From: Maridesulfovibrio sp.
GTDB lineage: Bacteria > Desulfobacterota > Desulfovibrionia > Desulfovibrionales > Desulfovibrionaceae
Direction: 5' to 3'
Assembly (NCBI RefSeq): GCF_963677005.1
Contig: NZ_OY781616.1
Span: 813,501 to 877,500 of the forward strand
Length of the DNA stretch: 64,000 bases
Both the position numbers and the translations under genes were made by a program. The notes under the pieces were generated by a model, which had not been told where the DNA came from, did not search any database, and saw only the letters and a program-made list of their open reading frames with translations. Of the stretch, positions 40,912-49,387 are shown piece by piece. Position 1 is the first letter of the stretch, and every line of letters begins with the position of its first letter.

Positions 40912-41937
40912 ATGCCCAGAAATGAAATTCTGATTAACATTTTAAGCATTGTTTGCAATGTGTTCGAGGCTCATACAGTAGTATTGTATCTGCCGGACGG
41001 TCAGCACGGATACTCTCTTGCCAATTATTTCAGTCTTGGTGACGATGTTTCAAAGACCGGAACACCGTTGCAGAAGAAAAGCCTTGCGGGTATAGTTGTC
41101 GGCAAGAACGAGCCGCTTTTCATAAACAACATGGATCGCAAGGGTTCCACCACTCTCGGCTATTATGAAACAAGAGTGGAGGAAAAGGTAAAGGCGTTCA
41201 TGGGCACTCCTCTGGAGCAGTCCATGGGGGCCATCTGTCTTGACAGCAAACGCACTTATTCCTTCAGTACAAAAGATCTGAAGATTCTTTCCCAGTTCGG
41301 GAAGCTGATTACGTCCATGCTTTCCTGCATCCGGTCCGTGGCCGCCGATGGCCGTAAAAACGAGTATTTCATAACCTTGAAGCTGCTGCACGATTTGAGG
41401 AAGAGACAGCCCAAGTGGAATTCCTTCCTTAATAATCTTCTGGACATGACAGCTGAAAGCAGCGGCTTTTCCCATGTCTTTCTTACCGTGCTGGACCCAC
41501 GCGGAACTTCTTTCTATGTGGAAGGGGAAAACAGCCAGATACTGCTCAGGGGTGATTCCAAGACCATGGAATACCCGCTGGGCAGCGGACTTGTCGGTTG
41601 GGTATATAAAAACAATGAACCTATTTTCATTGAGGAAAACGGAGTCGGGCAGGCCTCAAGCAGTCTGCTGGGCGCAAGTGCGACAACCCGCGATTTTTTG
41701 AGTGTTATCTGCATGCCGCTGTTTTTTCAGCGCAAGACACGCGGAGTTCTGGTCCTTGCCAATGAAAATCCGAAAAGGATCGATGATGACTTGAAGGATT
41801 TTCTGTTTATGGTATCTGAATACCTGAATCAATTTCTTGAGAATCTATCACTGAAAAGTAAACTGGCCGAGGCTCGGAGCGCGCTGCAAAAGGTGAGTCC
41901 GGCCAAATCAAATCCGGTTCTGATAAACGACAGATAG
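40912..41937 (+). CDS. Protein with two GAF domains
   Basis: The 341-aa protein has two GAF-type sensor domains: residues about 10-140 (VVLYLPDGQHGYSLANYFSLGDDVSKTGTPLQKKSLAG onward) and about 160-315 (GSGLVGWVYKNNEPIFIEE, then FLSVICMPLFFQRKTRGVLVLANE). GAF domains bind small ligands or nucleotides, but no output domain (kinase, GGDEF, HTH) follows, only a short C-terminal helix. Such proteins often regulate partners. Its position between a DUF6485-like gene and mreB, with mreB starting ten bases after its stop, hints at control of cell-shape or envelope functions. Confidence 0.85.
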   Translation: MPRNEILINILSIVCNVFEAHTVVLYLPDGQHGYSLANYFSLGDDVSKTGTPLQKKSLAGIVVGKNEPLFINNMDRKGSTTLGYYETRVEEKVKAFMGTPLEQSMGAICLDSKRTYSFSTKDLKILSQFGKLITSMLSCIRSVAADGRKNEYFITLKLLHDLRKRQPKWNSFLNNLLDMTAESSGFSHVFLTVLDPRGTSFYVEGENSQILLRGDSKTMEYPLGSGLVGWVYKNNEPIFIEENGVGQASSSLLGASATTRDFLSVICMPLFFQRKTRGVLVLANENPKRIDDDLKDFLFMVSEYLNQFLENLSLKSKLAEARSALQKVSPAKSNPVLINDR

Positions 41938-41947
41938 GCAGGTTAAC

Positions 41948-42973
41948 ATGATCTGGGCTAAATTAATGAGTTTTCTGGGCAAGGATCTTGCCATGGATCT
42001 CGGAACAGCCAACACCTTATTATATACCCCCAAAGACGGTATTATTCTTAATGAACCTTCGGTTGTAGCGCTTGATGCCCGCGATGAGTCGGTTATAGCG
42101 GTGGGTAAGGAAGCCAAGGAATATCTGGGCAGAACCCCGGATAAGATAAGAGCCATACGTCCCATGAAGGACGGTGTAATAGCCGATTTTGAAGTTACCA
42201 AGAAGATGATCGCCTACTTCATCAAGAAGGCGATAAAGGGCAGAAACCTCGTCAAGCCGAAGATTGTTATCTGCGTTCCGACCGGGATAACACAGGTTGA
42301 GAAGAGGGCGGTTATAGAATCCGGGCAACAGGCCGGCGCACGCGAAGTCCGGCTCATTGAGGAGCCCATGGCTGCGGCAATCGGAGCCGGGCTGGGTATT
42401 GATCTGCCAGAGGGCAACATGGTTGTCGACATCGGCGGCGGAACCACCGAAGTGGCGGTGATCACTCTTTCATCAATTGCTCACAGCCAGTCGGTCCGGG
42501 TTGCCGGGGACGAAATGAATACCGCGATCATGCGTTACGTTCAGGATGAGTTCAAACTGCTGATCGGTGAAAATACCGCGGAAAAGGTCAAGATACAGAT
42601 CGGTTCGGCAATAGAGCTTCCCGAGCCGCTGACCATGACCGTTTCCGGCCGTAACCTTATAGACGGCAAGCCGAAATCTATTGAGGTCAACGATGCCCAG
42701 ATAAGGGAAGCCATAGCCGACCCGGTCGCGGCAATCGTACATTCTGTGCGCGTCGCTCTGGAGCGGACACAGCCGGAACTTGTGGCTGATATTGCCGATA
42801 ACGGACTGCTCCTTGCAGGCGGCGGAGCCTTGCTCAAGGGGCTTGATGTTCTTATCAACCGGGAAAGCTCCCTCAAAGTCATTATTGACGATGACCCGCT
42901 TACAACGGTTGTCCGCGGAACGGGTATGAGTCTGCAGAAGGACAAGGGCTTCGAAAAGGTATACATCAACTAG
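41948..42973 (+). CDS. mreB: MreB rod-shape actin homologue
   Basis: MreB polymerises at the inner membrane and directs cell-wall elongation. The 341-aa protein carries the phosphate-1 DLGTANT (17-23), phosphate-2 DIGGGTTEVAVI and the adenosine loop (LAGGGALLKG). No mreC or mreD follows; suhB starts nine bases after the stop, and the upstream neighbour is the double-GAF gene. In many deltaproteobacteria mreB is separated from mreCD. The ATG at 41948 is preceded by gcaggttaac. Confidence 0.95.
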   Translation: MIWAKLMSFLGKDLAMDLGTANTLLYTPKDGIILNEPSVVALDARDESVIAVGKEAKEYLGRTPDKIRAIRPMKDGVIADFEVTKKMIAYFIKKAIKGRNLVKPKIVICVPTGITQVEKRAVIESGQQAGAREVRLIEEPMAAAIGAGLGIDLPEGNMVVDIGGGTTEVAVITLSSIAHSQSVRVAGDEMNTAIMRYVQDEFKLLIGENTAEKVKIQIGSAIELPEPLTMTVSGRNLIDGKPKSIEVNDAQIREAIADPVAAIVHSVRVALERTQPELVADIADNGLLLAGGGALLKGLDVLINRESSLKVIIDDDPLTTVVRGTGMSLQKDKGFEKVYIN

Positions 42974-42981
42974 CCGCTGTT

Positions 42982-43767
42982 ATGAAAAATTTACTTGAAA
43001 AGGCCGTTAAAGCAGTTCTCGAGGCCGGAGAAATCATCCGTGAGAACTCCCGCAAACCCCGCCAGATTAGGCACAAAGGCAGGATTGATCTTGTTACCGA
43101 AACGGATCTTGCTGTTGAGGGATTTCTTAAAGCAGAACTTTCAGAAATCTTGCCGAACAGTACCTTTCTAGCCGAGGAATCATCCGGAAACGCTCCTCTT
43201 TCCGCTCAGACATGGATAATTGATCCGGTGGACGGAACCACTAATTTTGCGCACGGTCTTCCTTTTGTGGCTACCTCTGTCGCGCTCTGGGAAAACGGGC
43301 AGGTCGTTCTCGGAATAGTGAATCTGCCGCTGCTGGGTGAAATTTTCACCGCGATAAGAGGAGAGGGAGCTTTCATGAACGGAAACCCCATTCATGTTTC
43401 CGAATGCGAGAATCTTGAGGATTCCCTGATTGCCACCGGATTTCCTTACGCCATCGAGGAGCATGTGGATTTCATCGGTGCCGCACTGCGTCGCGTGCTG
43501 TTGGCCACTCAGGGAGTGAGACGTCCAGGTGCTGCCGCGCTTGACCTGGCCTATTTGGCCTGCGGAAGGTATGACGGGTATTACGAGAGCAGTCTGAAGC
43601 CGTGGGACATGGCTGCCGGGTGGCTGCTGGTGGAAGAGGCCGGAGGGCGTATTTCCCGTTACGATGGTGGCGGGTTTGACCTGTTTGCTCCAGATATTCT
43701 TGCCGCCGGACCCGGACTTCATGAAAAGCTGAGCGTGCTGTTGAAATCCGCTGCAGATTCTATCTGA
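42982..43767 (+). CDS. suhB: Inositol monophosphatase-family phosphatase (SuhB-type)
   Basis: These Mg2+-dependent enzymes hydrolyse myo-inositol-1-phosphate and related phosphates; SuhB also binds RNA polymerase in enterobacteria. The 261-aa protein has a typical EESSG metal site, the DPVDGTTNFAHG motif and the late PWDMAAGWLLVEEAGG signature. Its start is nine bases after mreB. The stop overlaps the convergent Nudix gene by about eight bases. The substrate in this organism is not known. Confidence 0.92.
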   Translation: MKNLLEKAVKAVLEAGEIIRENSRKPRQIRHKGRIDLVTETDLAVEGFLKAELSEILPNSTFLAEESSGNAPLSAQTWIIDPVDGTTNFAHGLPFVATSVALWENGQVVLGIVNLPLLGEIFTAIRGEGAFMNGNPIHVSECENLEDSLIATGFPYAIEEHVDFIGAALRRVLLATQGVRRPGAAALDLAYLACGRYDGYYESSLKPWDMAAGWLLVEEAGGRISRYDGGGFDLFAPDILAAGPGLHEKLSVLLKSAADSI

Positions 43768-44305
43768 ACGAGTACAGCAATCCCTGGTCATGGAGAAAAA
43801 CAAGCGCCGGGGTGAGCAGTTCCCTGTATTCCCCGATAAGCCATTCCAGTTCATCTTTTGAATAGAAATATCCGGATTCGACTTCATCCGGGTTGGGAAC
43901 CGGGGCGGCAGTTGTTTTTTCCAGAATATAGATACTGATGAATTCGTAACCGGTTTCCGCGCTTGCGTTTATAGTTTTCAGCTTGCGGAGTCCGCCGGTC
44001 GTGATGCCCAGCTCATTTTTCAGTTCGCGAAGGGCCGCATCGAATCTGGCTTCACCTGCATATACGTGTCCTGCGGCGGAAACGTCCCAGCGTCCGGCAT
44101 ATAGCCTTTTGGACGCACTTCTTTTCTGCAGGTAGAGTTTTTCATCGGCATCGTAAACGAGAACTATAACTGATCGGTGGGGCAGTGACTGACGGTGTAC
44201 TTCCTTTATTTCCATGCTGGTCAGAGGTAGGTCGCTGCTGTCTACGACTTCGATAAGACTTATTTGTTTTTTAGCTTTTTTTGAGTCTGTATTTGTTTTA
44301 TACAT
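43760..44305 (-). CDS. Nudix hydrolase
   Basis: The 181-aa protein shows the layout of the Nudix/IPP-isomerase-like group (YfcD-like), with KLYLQKRSASKRLYAGRWDVSAAGHV before the Nudix box. The box is G-x5-E-x7-REL-x-NELGI (GHVYAGEARFDAALRELKNELGI), with an Asn where the first Glu of the usual REUXEE is expected. Enzymes of this type hydrolyse nucleoside diphosphate derivatives. I use the ATG at 44305; an in-frame TTG at 44320 is less likely. It is convergent with suhB and divergent from rimI. Confidence 0.85.
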   Translation of the reverse strand: MYKTNTDSKKAKKQISLIEVVDSSDLPLTSMEIKEVHRQSLPHRSVIVLVYDADEKLYLQKRSASKRLYAGRWDVSAAGHVYAGEARFDAALRELKNELGITTGGLRKLKTINASAETGYEFISIYILEKTTAAPVPNPDEVESGYFYSKDELEWLIGEYRELLTPALVFLHDQGLLYSFR

Positions 44306-44409
44306 CAGGTGTTCTTTCAATTTGCCGGAATCGGGTGTAATGGGTTTTAGTCGATTTGAAACGATCCTCGCAACGCATGCGTCATCGCCTCACTATATTT
44401 ATGAAGAAC

Positions 44410-44865
44410 ATGGAAGTCACCACCGGCATGCATAAAATTTTGGAATTGGGTATAGAACATATCTCTCAACTCAGGGCTCTGGAGGCATCCTGCTTTGCCT
44501 ACCAGTGGTCGGAAGATCAGTTCAAGCTGGGACTTGAGAGAAAGGCATTCCGGGTGCTAGGTTGCGAGAAGGACGGAATGCTCGTCGGTTATCTGGCCTA
44601 TTCTACAGTTTTGGATGAAATGGAAGTCCTGAATCTCGGGGTGCACCCGGACTTCAGGCGAAGGGGAATTGGTAAGGCACTGATGCTTTCGTTATTGCAG
44701 AAGTGCAGGGAAATGGAGATCAAAAGAGGCTTGCTGGATGTAAAGGAAAGTAATCATCCGGCTATTGCGCTGTACGAAAGTCTGGGCTTTGAAAAAGTCG
44801 GAATCAGGAAGAATTATTATCCCGACACCAGGGAAGACGCCCATCTTTATGACTTGGAATTCTGA
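44410..44865 (+). CDS. rimI: RimI-type ribosomal-protein/N-alpha acetyltransferase
   Basis: GNAT proteins of this group acetylate protein N-termini, such as ribosomal protein bS18. The protein carries the acetyl-CoA loop RRRGIGKAL and the C-terminal NHPAIALYESLGFEKVGIRKNYY found in RimI. The frame is open from 44356 and ATGs at 44401, 44410 and 44428 are possible without a clear ribosome site; family alignment by eye favours a start at 44410 or 44428. pgk begins 38 bases downstream. The gene is unrelated in function to the neighbouring glycolytic operon but may be co-transcribed. Confidence 0.88.
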   Translation: MEVTTGMHKILELGIEHISQLRALEASCFAYQWSEDQFKLGLERKAFRVLGCEKDGMLVGYLAYSTVLDEMEVLNLGVHPDFRRRGIGKALMLSLLQKCREMEIKRGLLDVKESNHPAIALYESLGFEKVGIRKNYYPDTREDAHLYDLEF

Positions 44866-44903
44866 CGGCTTTAACCAATTTAAACAGCAAACACGGAGTG
44901 ATC

Positions 44904-46094
44904 ATGCGCTTCATTGACCAACTTGACATTGCAGGAAAAAAACTGCTGATGAGAGTTGATTTCAACGTCCCACTGGACGGCGAAACCATCACTGACGACA
45001 ACCGCATCAAGGCCGCTGTCCCCACCTTCAAGTATATTCTGGAAAAAGGTGCTTCGGTTATCGTTATGGCCCACCTGGGCAAACCCAAAGGCAAAAGGGT
45101 CGAGTCCCTCAGCCTCAAGCCTGCTGCCAAGCGCCTTGGCGAATACCTCGGAATGGAAGTCCCCCTGGCTCCTGACTGCATCGGTCCCGAGGTTGAAAAA
45201 ATGGCCTCCGAATTGAAACCCGGACAGGTCATGATGCTTGAAAACTTGCGTTTTCATGCCGAAGAACAGGCCAAAACACCTGAAGAAAGGGGTGATTTCG
45301 GTAAAAAACTCGCCGATCTTGCCGATATTTATGTAAACGATGCTTTCGGCGTGGCTCATCGTCCCAACGCTTCTGTCGTGGACGTGCCTTACGCTGCCAA
45401 AATAAGTTGTGCCGGTTTTCTGCTCAAGCTTGAATGGGAATATCTCGGCGAAGCCCTCAAGGCTCCCAGAAAACCCTATATTGCCGTTTCCGGCGGTGCA
45501 AAGGTCTCTTCCAAGCTCGGAATTCTCAACAATCTGATCGGCAAGGTTGATGATTTCATCATCGGCGGAGCCATGGCCAACACTTTCCTGCTTGCGCAGG
45601 GCAAAGGTGTCGGCAAATCCTTGGTTGAGGAAAGCCTTGTGGATACTGCAAAGGAAATCATGGAAAAGGCTGCTTCCTCCGGAACAACCCTGCATCTGCC
45701 TGTGGATTTCGTCTGGGGAACCGACATAGAAACAGCCAAAGGCGTATGCGACGGCGGCAATGTCCCTGAAGACGGGATGCTCCTTGATATAGGTCCTGAA
45801 ACAATTAAGAACTTTTGCGATGTCATAAAAGCATCGAAGACCATCGTCTGGAACGGTCCCATGGGACTTTTTGAAAAACCGGCCTTTGCCGAAGGTTCCC
45901 TCAAAGTCTGCCAGGCCATGGCCGACCTTGATGATGCGACAACCATCGTAGGCGGCGGAGATACCGACGCTGTTGTCCACCAGGCCGGGCTTCAGGACAA
46001 ATTCACATTCATTTCCACCGGTGGCGGATCCTTCCTTGAATTTCTCGAAGGCAAGGAACTTCCCGCATTCAAGGCACTCAAGGAGAACAGCTGA
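44904..46094 (+). CDS. pgk: Phosphoglycerate kinase
   Basis: Pgk interconverts 1,3-bisphosphoglycerate and 3-phosphoglycerate with ADP/ATP. The 396-aa protein starts with MRFIDQLDIAGKKLLMRVDFNVPLDG, has HLGKPKG, NDAFGVAHR with substrate-binding residues, GGAKVSSKLG and the C-terminal GGGDTDAVV nucleotide-binding motif. The ATG at 44904 has GGAG five bases upstream; a GTG at 44898 is possible. The stop overlaps the tpiA start by one base (TGATG), so they form a coupled pair. Confidence 0.96.
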   Translation: MRFIDQLDIAGKKLLMRVDFNVPLDGETITDDNRIKAAVPTFKYILEKGASVIVMAHLGKPKGKRVESLSLKPAAKRLGEYLGMEVPLAPDCIGPEVEKMASELKPGQVMMLENLRFHAEEQAKTPEERGDFGKKLADLADIYVNDAFGVAHRPNASVVDVPYAAKISCAGFLLKLEWEYLGEALKAPRKPYIAVSGGAKVSSKLGILNNLIGKVDDFIIGGAMANTFLLAQGKGVGKSLVEESLVDTAKEIMEKAASSGTTLHLPVDFVWGTDIETAKGVCDGGNVPEDGMLLDIGPETIKNFCDVIKASKTIVWNGPMGLFEKPAFAEGSLKVCQAMADLDDATTIVGGGDTDAVVHQAGLQDKFTFISTGGGSFLEFLEGKELPAFKALKENS

Positions 46095-46849
46095 TGAAGA
46101 AATTAATGGCAGCAAACTGGAAGATGTATAAAACCCGCGCTGAAGCCAAGGCAACCGCGGAAGAACTTGTGAGCCGGATAAAAGGCAAGCTTCCCGAAGA
46201 CCGTGAAGTCGTTATTGCCGCTCCCTATACTGCTCTGGCAACCGTTGGTGCAGTGCTTGAAGGCAATGCGGGTTGCTCCCTGAGCGCTGAAAACCTTTAT
46301 CCTGCGGAGCAGGGCGCATTTACCGGAGAGATTTCACCCGCTATGCTCAAGGATGTAGGCTGCACATACGCTCTTGCCGGACATTCCGAACGCCGTTCCA
46401 TCATCGGTGAAACCGATGAATTGGTCGGAGAGAAGGTCGCTTTCGGTCTTGCCAACGGACTTTCAATGATCCTCTGCATCGGTGAGACCATTGATGAGCG
46501 CAAGGCTGGAGAAGTTCAGAAGGTCATAGACAGGCAGCTTGAAGCCGGTCTCAAAGATGTTCCCGCTGATTTTGTTCCTGAGACAGTTGTGGTTGCCTAC
46601 GAACCTGTCTGGGCAATCGGGACGGGAGAAGTTGCCGGAGAGGATGAAATCGTCGAGGCTCATGGTTTTGTTAGAAAAAAACTGGAAAATATTTTTCCAG
46701 AAAAAGCCAGTGAAATTCGTATCTTATACGGTGGAAGTGTAAAGCCGGGGAATTGCGCCCAGATAATCGCACTTGACAATGTGGACGGTGTACTGGTAGG
46801 AGGCGCGAGCTTGGAGGGCGAAAGTTTCAGCCAGATCGCGCTGGCCTAA
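46094..46849 (+). CDS. tpiA: Triose-phosphate isomerase
   Basis: TpiA interconverts dihydroxyacetone phosphate and glyceraldehyde-3-phosphate. The 251-aa TIM-barrel protein has NWKMYKT (catalytic Lys10), AGHSERR with the catalytic His, and YEPVWAIGTG with the catalytic Glu. The ATG overlaps the pgk TGA. secG begins about 40 bases downstream, probably in the same transcript. Confidence 0.97.
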   Translation: MKKLMAANWKMYKTRAEAKATAEELVSRIKGKLPEDREVVIAAPYTALATVGAVLEGNAGCSLSAENLYPAEQGAFTGEISPAMLKDVGCTYALAGHSERRSIIGETDELVGEKVAFGLANGLSMILCIGETIDERKAGEVQKVIDRQLEAGLKDVPADFVPETVVVAYEPVWAIGTGEVAGEDEIVEAHGFVRKKLENIFPEKASEIRILYGGSVKPGNCAQIIALDNVDGVLVGGASLEGESFSQIALA

Positions 46850-46891
46850 GACTACGTCCAAATCCCGGTGTAAAAAAAAGGAAAAAAAGCT

Positions 46892-47245
46892 TTGCAAACG
46901 CTCGTAATTACTGTACACGTTATCGCCTGTGTTTTTCTAATCATTTTCGTTCTCCTGCAGAGCGGCAAGGAAGACATGGGGGTAATTTTCGGCGGAGGAA
47001 GTGGGTCTGTTTTCGGAAGTACCGGAGCAGGCGGAGCATTGGCTAAAATCACGGCATTTCTGGCTGCGGTTTTTCTGATTACCTCTCTTAGCTACAACGT
47101 TCTTTCCGGCAACAAGATCTCTGATGATTCCATCATGCTGGAAGGCGATACGATCGTCACCCCCGAAGTGGAAAAGCCGGCGGTCACTTTTGAAGAGCCT
47201 GCAGCCAAACCTGCTGCAGCTCCTGAAAAGAAATCTGCTGAGTAG
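46892..47245 (+). CDS. secG: SecG, preprotein translocase subunit
   Basis: SecG is the small non-essential component of the SecYEG channel. The 117-aa product has two membrane helices (LVITVHVIACVFLIIFVLLQS and ITAFLAAVFLITSLSYNVL) joined by the glycine-rich FGGGSGSVFGSTGAG loop typical of SecG, and a Pro/Ala-rich C-terminal extension (EEPAAKPAAAPEKK). Translation starts with TTG at 46892, with AAGGAAAAAAAGC directly upstream; using the next ATG would remove a membrane helix. The tpiA-secG order is also found in other bacteria. The tRNA-Leu genes follow. Confidence 0.93.
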   Translation: MQTLVITVHVIACVFLIIFVLLQSGKEDMGVIFGGGSGSVFGSTGAGGALAKITAFLAAVFLITSLSYNVLSGNKISDDSIMLEGDTIVTPEVEKPAVTFEEPAAKPAAAPEKKSAE

Positions 47246-47306
47246 CTTTTAAACAGTCTTTAAAGACTGAGTACAGTTCTTTAATATATACAGCTCATAT
47301 TTCAGA

Positions 47307-47393
47307 GCCGAGGTGGTGGAATTGGTAGACACGCTGTCTTGAGGGGGCAGTGGAAGAAATTCCGTGGGGGTTCGAATCCCCCCCTCGGCACCA
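47307..47393 (+). tRNA. tRNA-Leu (GAG), copy 1
   Basis: The 87-nt gene folds as a class II tRNA: acceptor GCCGAGG/CCTCGGC, D-arm GTGGAATTGGTAGACAC, anticodon stem CTGTC/GGCAG with loop TTGAGGG (anticodon GAG), a long variable arm, T-arm GGGGGTTCGAATCCCCC and an encoded CCA. It reads CUC and CUU Leu codons. Identical to copies 2 and 3. Confidence 0.95.
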
Positions 47394-47527
47394 TCTGAAT
47401 AAGAGGGTGCTTTCGAAAGAAAAAACCTAAATATTATGAGCGATTATTTGCAAAAAAAGCTTGCAAATAAGTTTAAAGATCGTTACAAACTTCCTCGTTG
47501 AGACGTTCTTTGAACACAACACCTCAA

Positions 47528-47614
47528 GCCGAGGTGGTGGAATTGGTAGACACGCTGTCTTGAGGGGGCAGTGGAAGAAATTCCGTGGGGGTTCGAATCC
47601 CCCCCTCGGCACCA
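47528..47614 (+). tRNA. tRNA-Leu (GAG), copy 2
   Basis: Same 87-nt sequence as copy 1, with CCA encoded. The upstream flank (CTTCCTCGTTGAGACGTTCTTT...CACCTCAA) and the downstream terminator are shared with copy 3, showing a duplicated unit. Confidence 0.95.
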
Positions 47615-47624
47615 CGCAACAGAG

Positions 47625-47660
47625 AAAAGGGTTGAAGTTTAGACTTCAACCCTTTTTTTA
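47625..47660 (+). terminator. Terminator after tRNA-Leu copy 2
   Basis: The stem aaaagggttgaagttt / acttcaaccctttttttt ends with a T-run just after the tRNA. It is the twin of the one at 48270. Confidence 0.85.
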
Positions 47661-47662
47661 TC

Positions 47663-48172
47663 TGGCTATTTCCTTTACTTCGCAAAAATGCATTTAAGGC
47701 ATTTGAAGGGATTCCAAAGTGGATTATCTATCTCTGCTATCCATATCCCTAAGGCTTGAAGCGAGCTTCCTACTGGGCCTTTGGCTGACAGCAGCGAATT
47801 CCGGTTATAAACGCTTCAAATCAAATTGTCAGTTCCCATCATCAATCTGAAATTTGAAAGGTGAGCATTCTGTTTCGTTTTCTGCATAGCAGATAGCCTG
47901 CGTATTGTGACTTGGCCTAAGAATACATAAGCAGCTAATCGTGGAGCGGATTTGCGGTAATGCGCCATGATCCGATTTAAAGCCCGGAGAGCTTCTGCAG
48001 CAGCTTTGTGATGCAGGGCTGAGTATCAGTTTTTCAGGCTGCCAAACACGGCGATTTCATTCGTAAAAAGCAGTTAAAAATAAATTTAAATTATTTCAAA
48101 AAACATCTTGCAAACCTCCGCCAAGACTTGTAAACACTTCTTCACCGAGACGTTCTTTGCAGAACACCTCAG
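47663..48172. other. Unexplained spacer between tRNA-Leu copies 2 and 3 with an eroded frame
   Basis: Most of this 510-base stretch has no gene. Bases 47707-47730 look like a worn fragment of repeat family A (gggattccaaagtggatt). A 66-codon minus-strand frame from about 48020 to 47816 (HKAAAEALRALNRIMAHYRK, then SAPRLAAYVFLGQVTIRR) has no start codon and ends in TGA; its sequence is coding-like and faintly resembles part of an IS256-type transposase. I do not call it a gene. Confidence 0.35.
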
Positions 48173-48259
48173 GCCGAGGTGGTGGAATTGGTAGACACGC
48201 TGTCTTGAGGGGGCAGTGGAAGAAATTCCGTGGGGGTTCGAATCCCCCCCTCGGCACCA
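48173..48259 (+). tRNA. tRNA-Leu (GAG), copy 3
   Basis: Identical 87-nt gene to copies 1 and 2, with encoded CCA. A GAGACGTTCTTTGCAGAACACCTCA upstream segment and the following terminator match copy 2. Confidence 0.95.
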
Positions 48260-48269
48260 TGCAACAGAG

Positions 48270-48304
48270 AAAAGGGTTGAAGCTCAGCTTCAACCCTTTT
48301 TTTG
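48270..48304 (+). terminator. Terminator after tRNA-Leu copy 3
   Basis: The stem aaagggttgaagct / agcttcaaccctttt is followed by TTTTTTT. It is nearly identical to the one at 47625. Confidence 0.85.
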
Positions 48305-48428
48305 TTGCCTCGCTATAATTAATATGTAAATCTATATTAAAATTGTTTATAACTAATTAAAATAGATTAATCGTATTGTGCGGATTTCTAATCCACGGTT
48401 GAAATATATAGCGAGTGCTGAGGTAAGA

Positions 48429-48941
48429 ATGCATAGGTTCCGTTCAGCTTTACATTGGAGCATGGTAATTTTATTTGTAGCAGTCCTTATCCTGCCGGTT
48501 AAAAGCGGGCATGCTGAACAGTTCGAGTACAGGCGCCCCAAAGACGGGGATTCATTTTTAATACGGCTCAGAGGGCTGGACATAGATTTGAGGCTCATCT
48601 CCGTTGACTGCCCGGAATATGGACAGGAGTATGGCAAGGAAGCCCGTGAATTTACGGACAACTGGTTAAGAAAAGGTCCTTCATACATCGAGTATGACAA
48701 CAGGACTCAGGACCGGTACGGGCGTGTACTTGGCTATGTCTGGCGAAGAGGGAAAATGCTGAACTATGAACTTGTCCGGCGCGGGTACTGCCTTGCTGTA
48801 TATTACCCAAGAACACATCTGCATTTTGAAATAATCAGGAAAGCCGAAGAACTGGCCAGAAAGGAAAAGCTCGGTATCTGGGCCGATGGTGGGCTGGAGA
48901 TGACCCCGGCGCAATTCAGGAAGAATAAGAAAAGAAGATAA
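48429..48941 (+). CDS. Exported staphylococcal-nuclease-family (TNase) protein
   Basis: The 170-aa product has an N-terminal hydrophobic segment (SALHWSMVILFVAVLILPV), probably a signal peptide or anchor, and a TNase domain: DGDSFLIRLRG, LRLISVDCPEYGQEYGKEA with the catalytic Arg/Glu region, and DRYGRVLGYVW matching the second catalytic Arg loop. Such enzymes degrade DNA or RNA in the periplasm or outside the cell. The start at 48429 has GAGGTAAGA upstream. The gene is monocistronic, ends at a strong shared terminator and is convergent with the DsrE-like gene. Confidence 0.88.
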   Translation: MHRFRSALHWSMVILFVAVLILPVKSGHAEQFEYRRPKDGDSFLIRLRGLDIDLRLISVDCPEYGQEYGKEAREFTDNWLRKGPSYIEYDNRTQDRYGRVLGYVWRRGKMLNYELVRRGYCLAVYYPRTHLHFEIIRKAEELARKEKLGIWADGGLEMTPAQFRKNKKRR

Positions 48942-48970
48942 ATCGAAGCCAACTGACTGTATGGAAATGA

Positions 48971-49004
48971 AAAAACCGGCGTACCTGGGTGGTACGCCGG
49001 TTTT
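48971..49004. terminator. Bidirectional terminator
   Basis: The stem aaaaccggcgtacc / ggtacgccggtttt (14 bp, tgggt loop) lies between two convergent genes, with A/T runs on both sides. Confidence 0.85.
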
Positions 49005-49007
49005 CCA

Positions 49008-49358
49008 TTACGGTTTCACGTATGCACAGCCGGATGCCTGAAGCTTGCACAGTTCCGCAATCCCTGCCGGAACTATTTCGCATAGATCCAGCATGTCTTT
49101 TTCGGCGTAGTTGAACTTGGTGAGAGAGTTGTTACAGATGCAGAAACGAACGCCTCTGGCATTCAGATCTTTCATAATGGATACATTTTCCTCAGCCAGT
49201 TCCTTACGGAACAAGCGAACGGCCTGCCCGTTTACCACCATATGAACTTCTGAATCTTCAGTACCCGGGTTTTTGAGAAGATTCTCCATATTGGTGAGGC
49301 CCATTTTCAGAGCAAGTCCATCGTCCCAATCGACATGAAATACCACTTTGTATGACAT
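49008..49358 (-). CDS. DsrE/DsrF-like family protein
   Basis: This 116-aa soluble protein resembles small sulfur-relay-type DsrE proteins: a first strand YKVVFHVDWDDG, a VHMVVNGQAVRLF strand-helix part, RGVRFCICNNSL with two Cys near the position of the conserved DsrE Cys, and a final IVPAGIAELCKLQASGCAYV. Many such stand-alone proteins have no demonstrated function, although the fold often carries persulfide. AAGGGAAAAATA precedes the ATG at 49358. It is divergent from the small gene at 49491, sharing a palindromic region. Confidence 0.8.
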   Translation of the reverse strand: MSYKVVFHVDWDDGLALKMGLTNMENLLKNPGTEDSEVHMVVNGQAVRLFRKELAEENVSIMKDLNARGVRFCICNNSLTKFNYAEKDMLDLCEIVPAGIAELCKLQASGCAYVKP

Positions 49359-49387
49359 TATTTTTCCCTTTAATTAAAGTTGATAAA

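Noticed and set aside
44880..46154. 424-aa minus-strand frame opposite pgk
   Set aside because: It mirrors pgk codons; the plus strand carries clear Pgk motifs.
47427..48293. Minus-strand frames (VPRGGFEPPR type) across tRNA-Leu copies 2 and 3
   Set aside because: They are read through tRNA genes; the near-identical peptides arise from the tRNA sequence and are a common false annotation.
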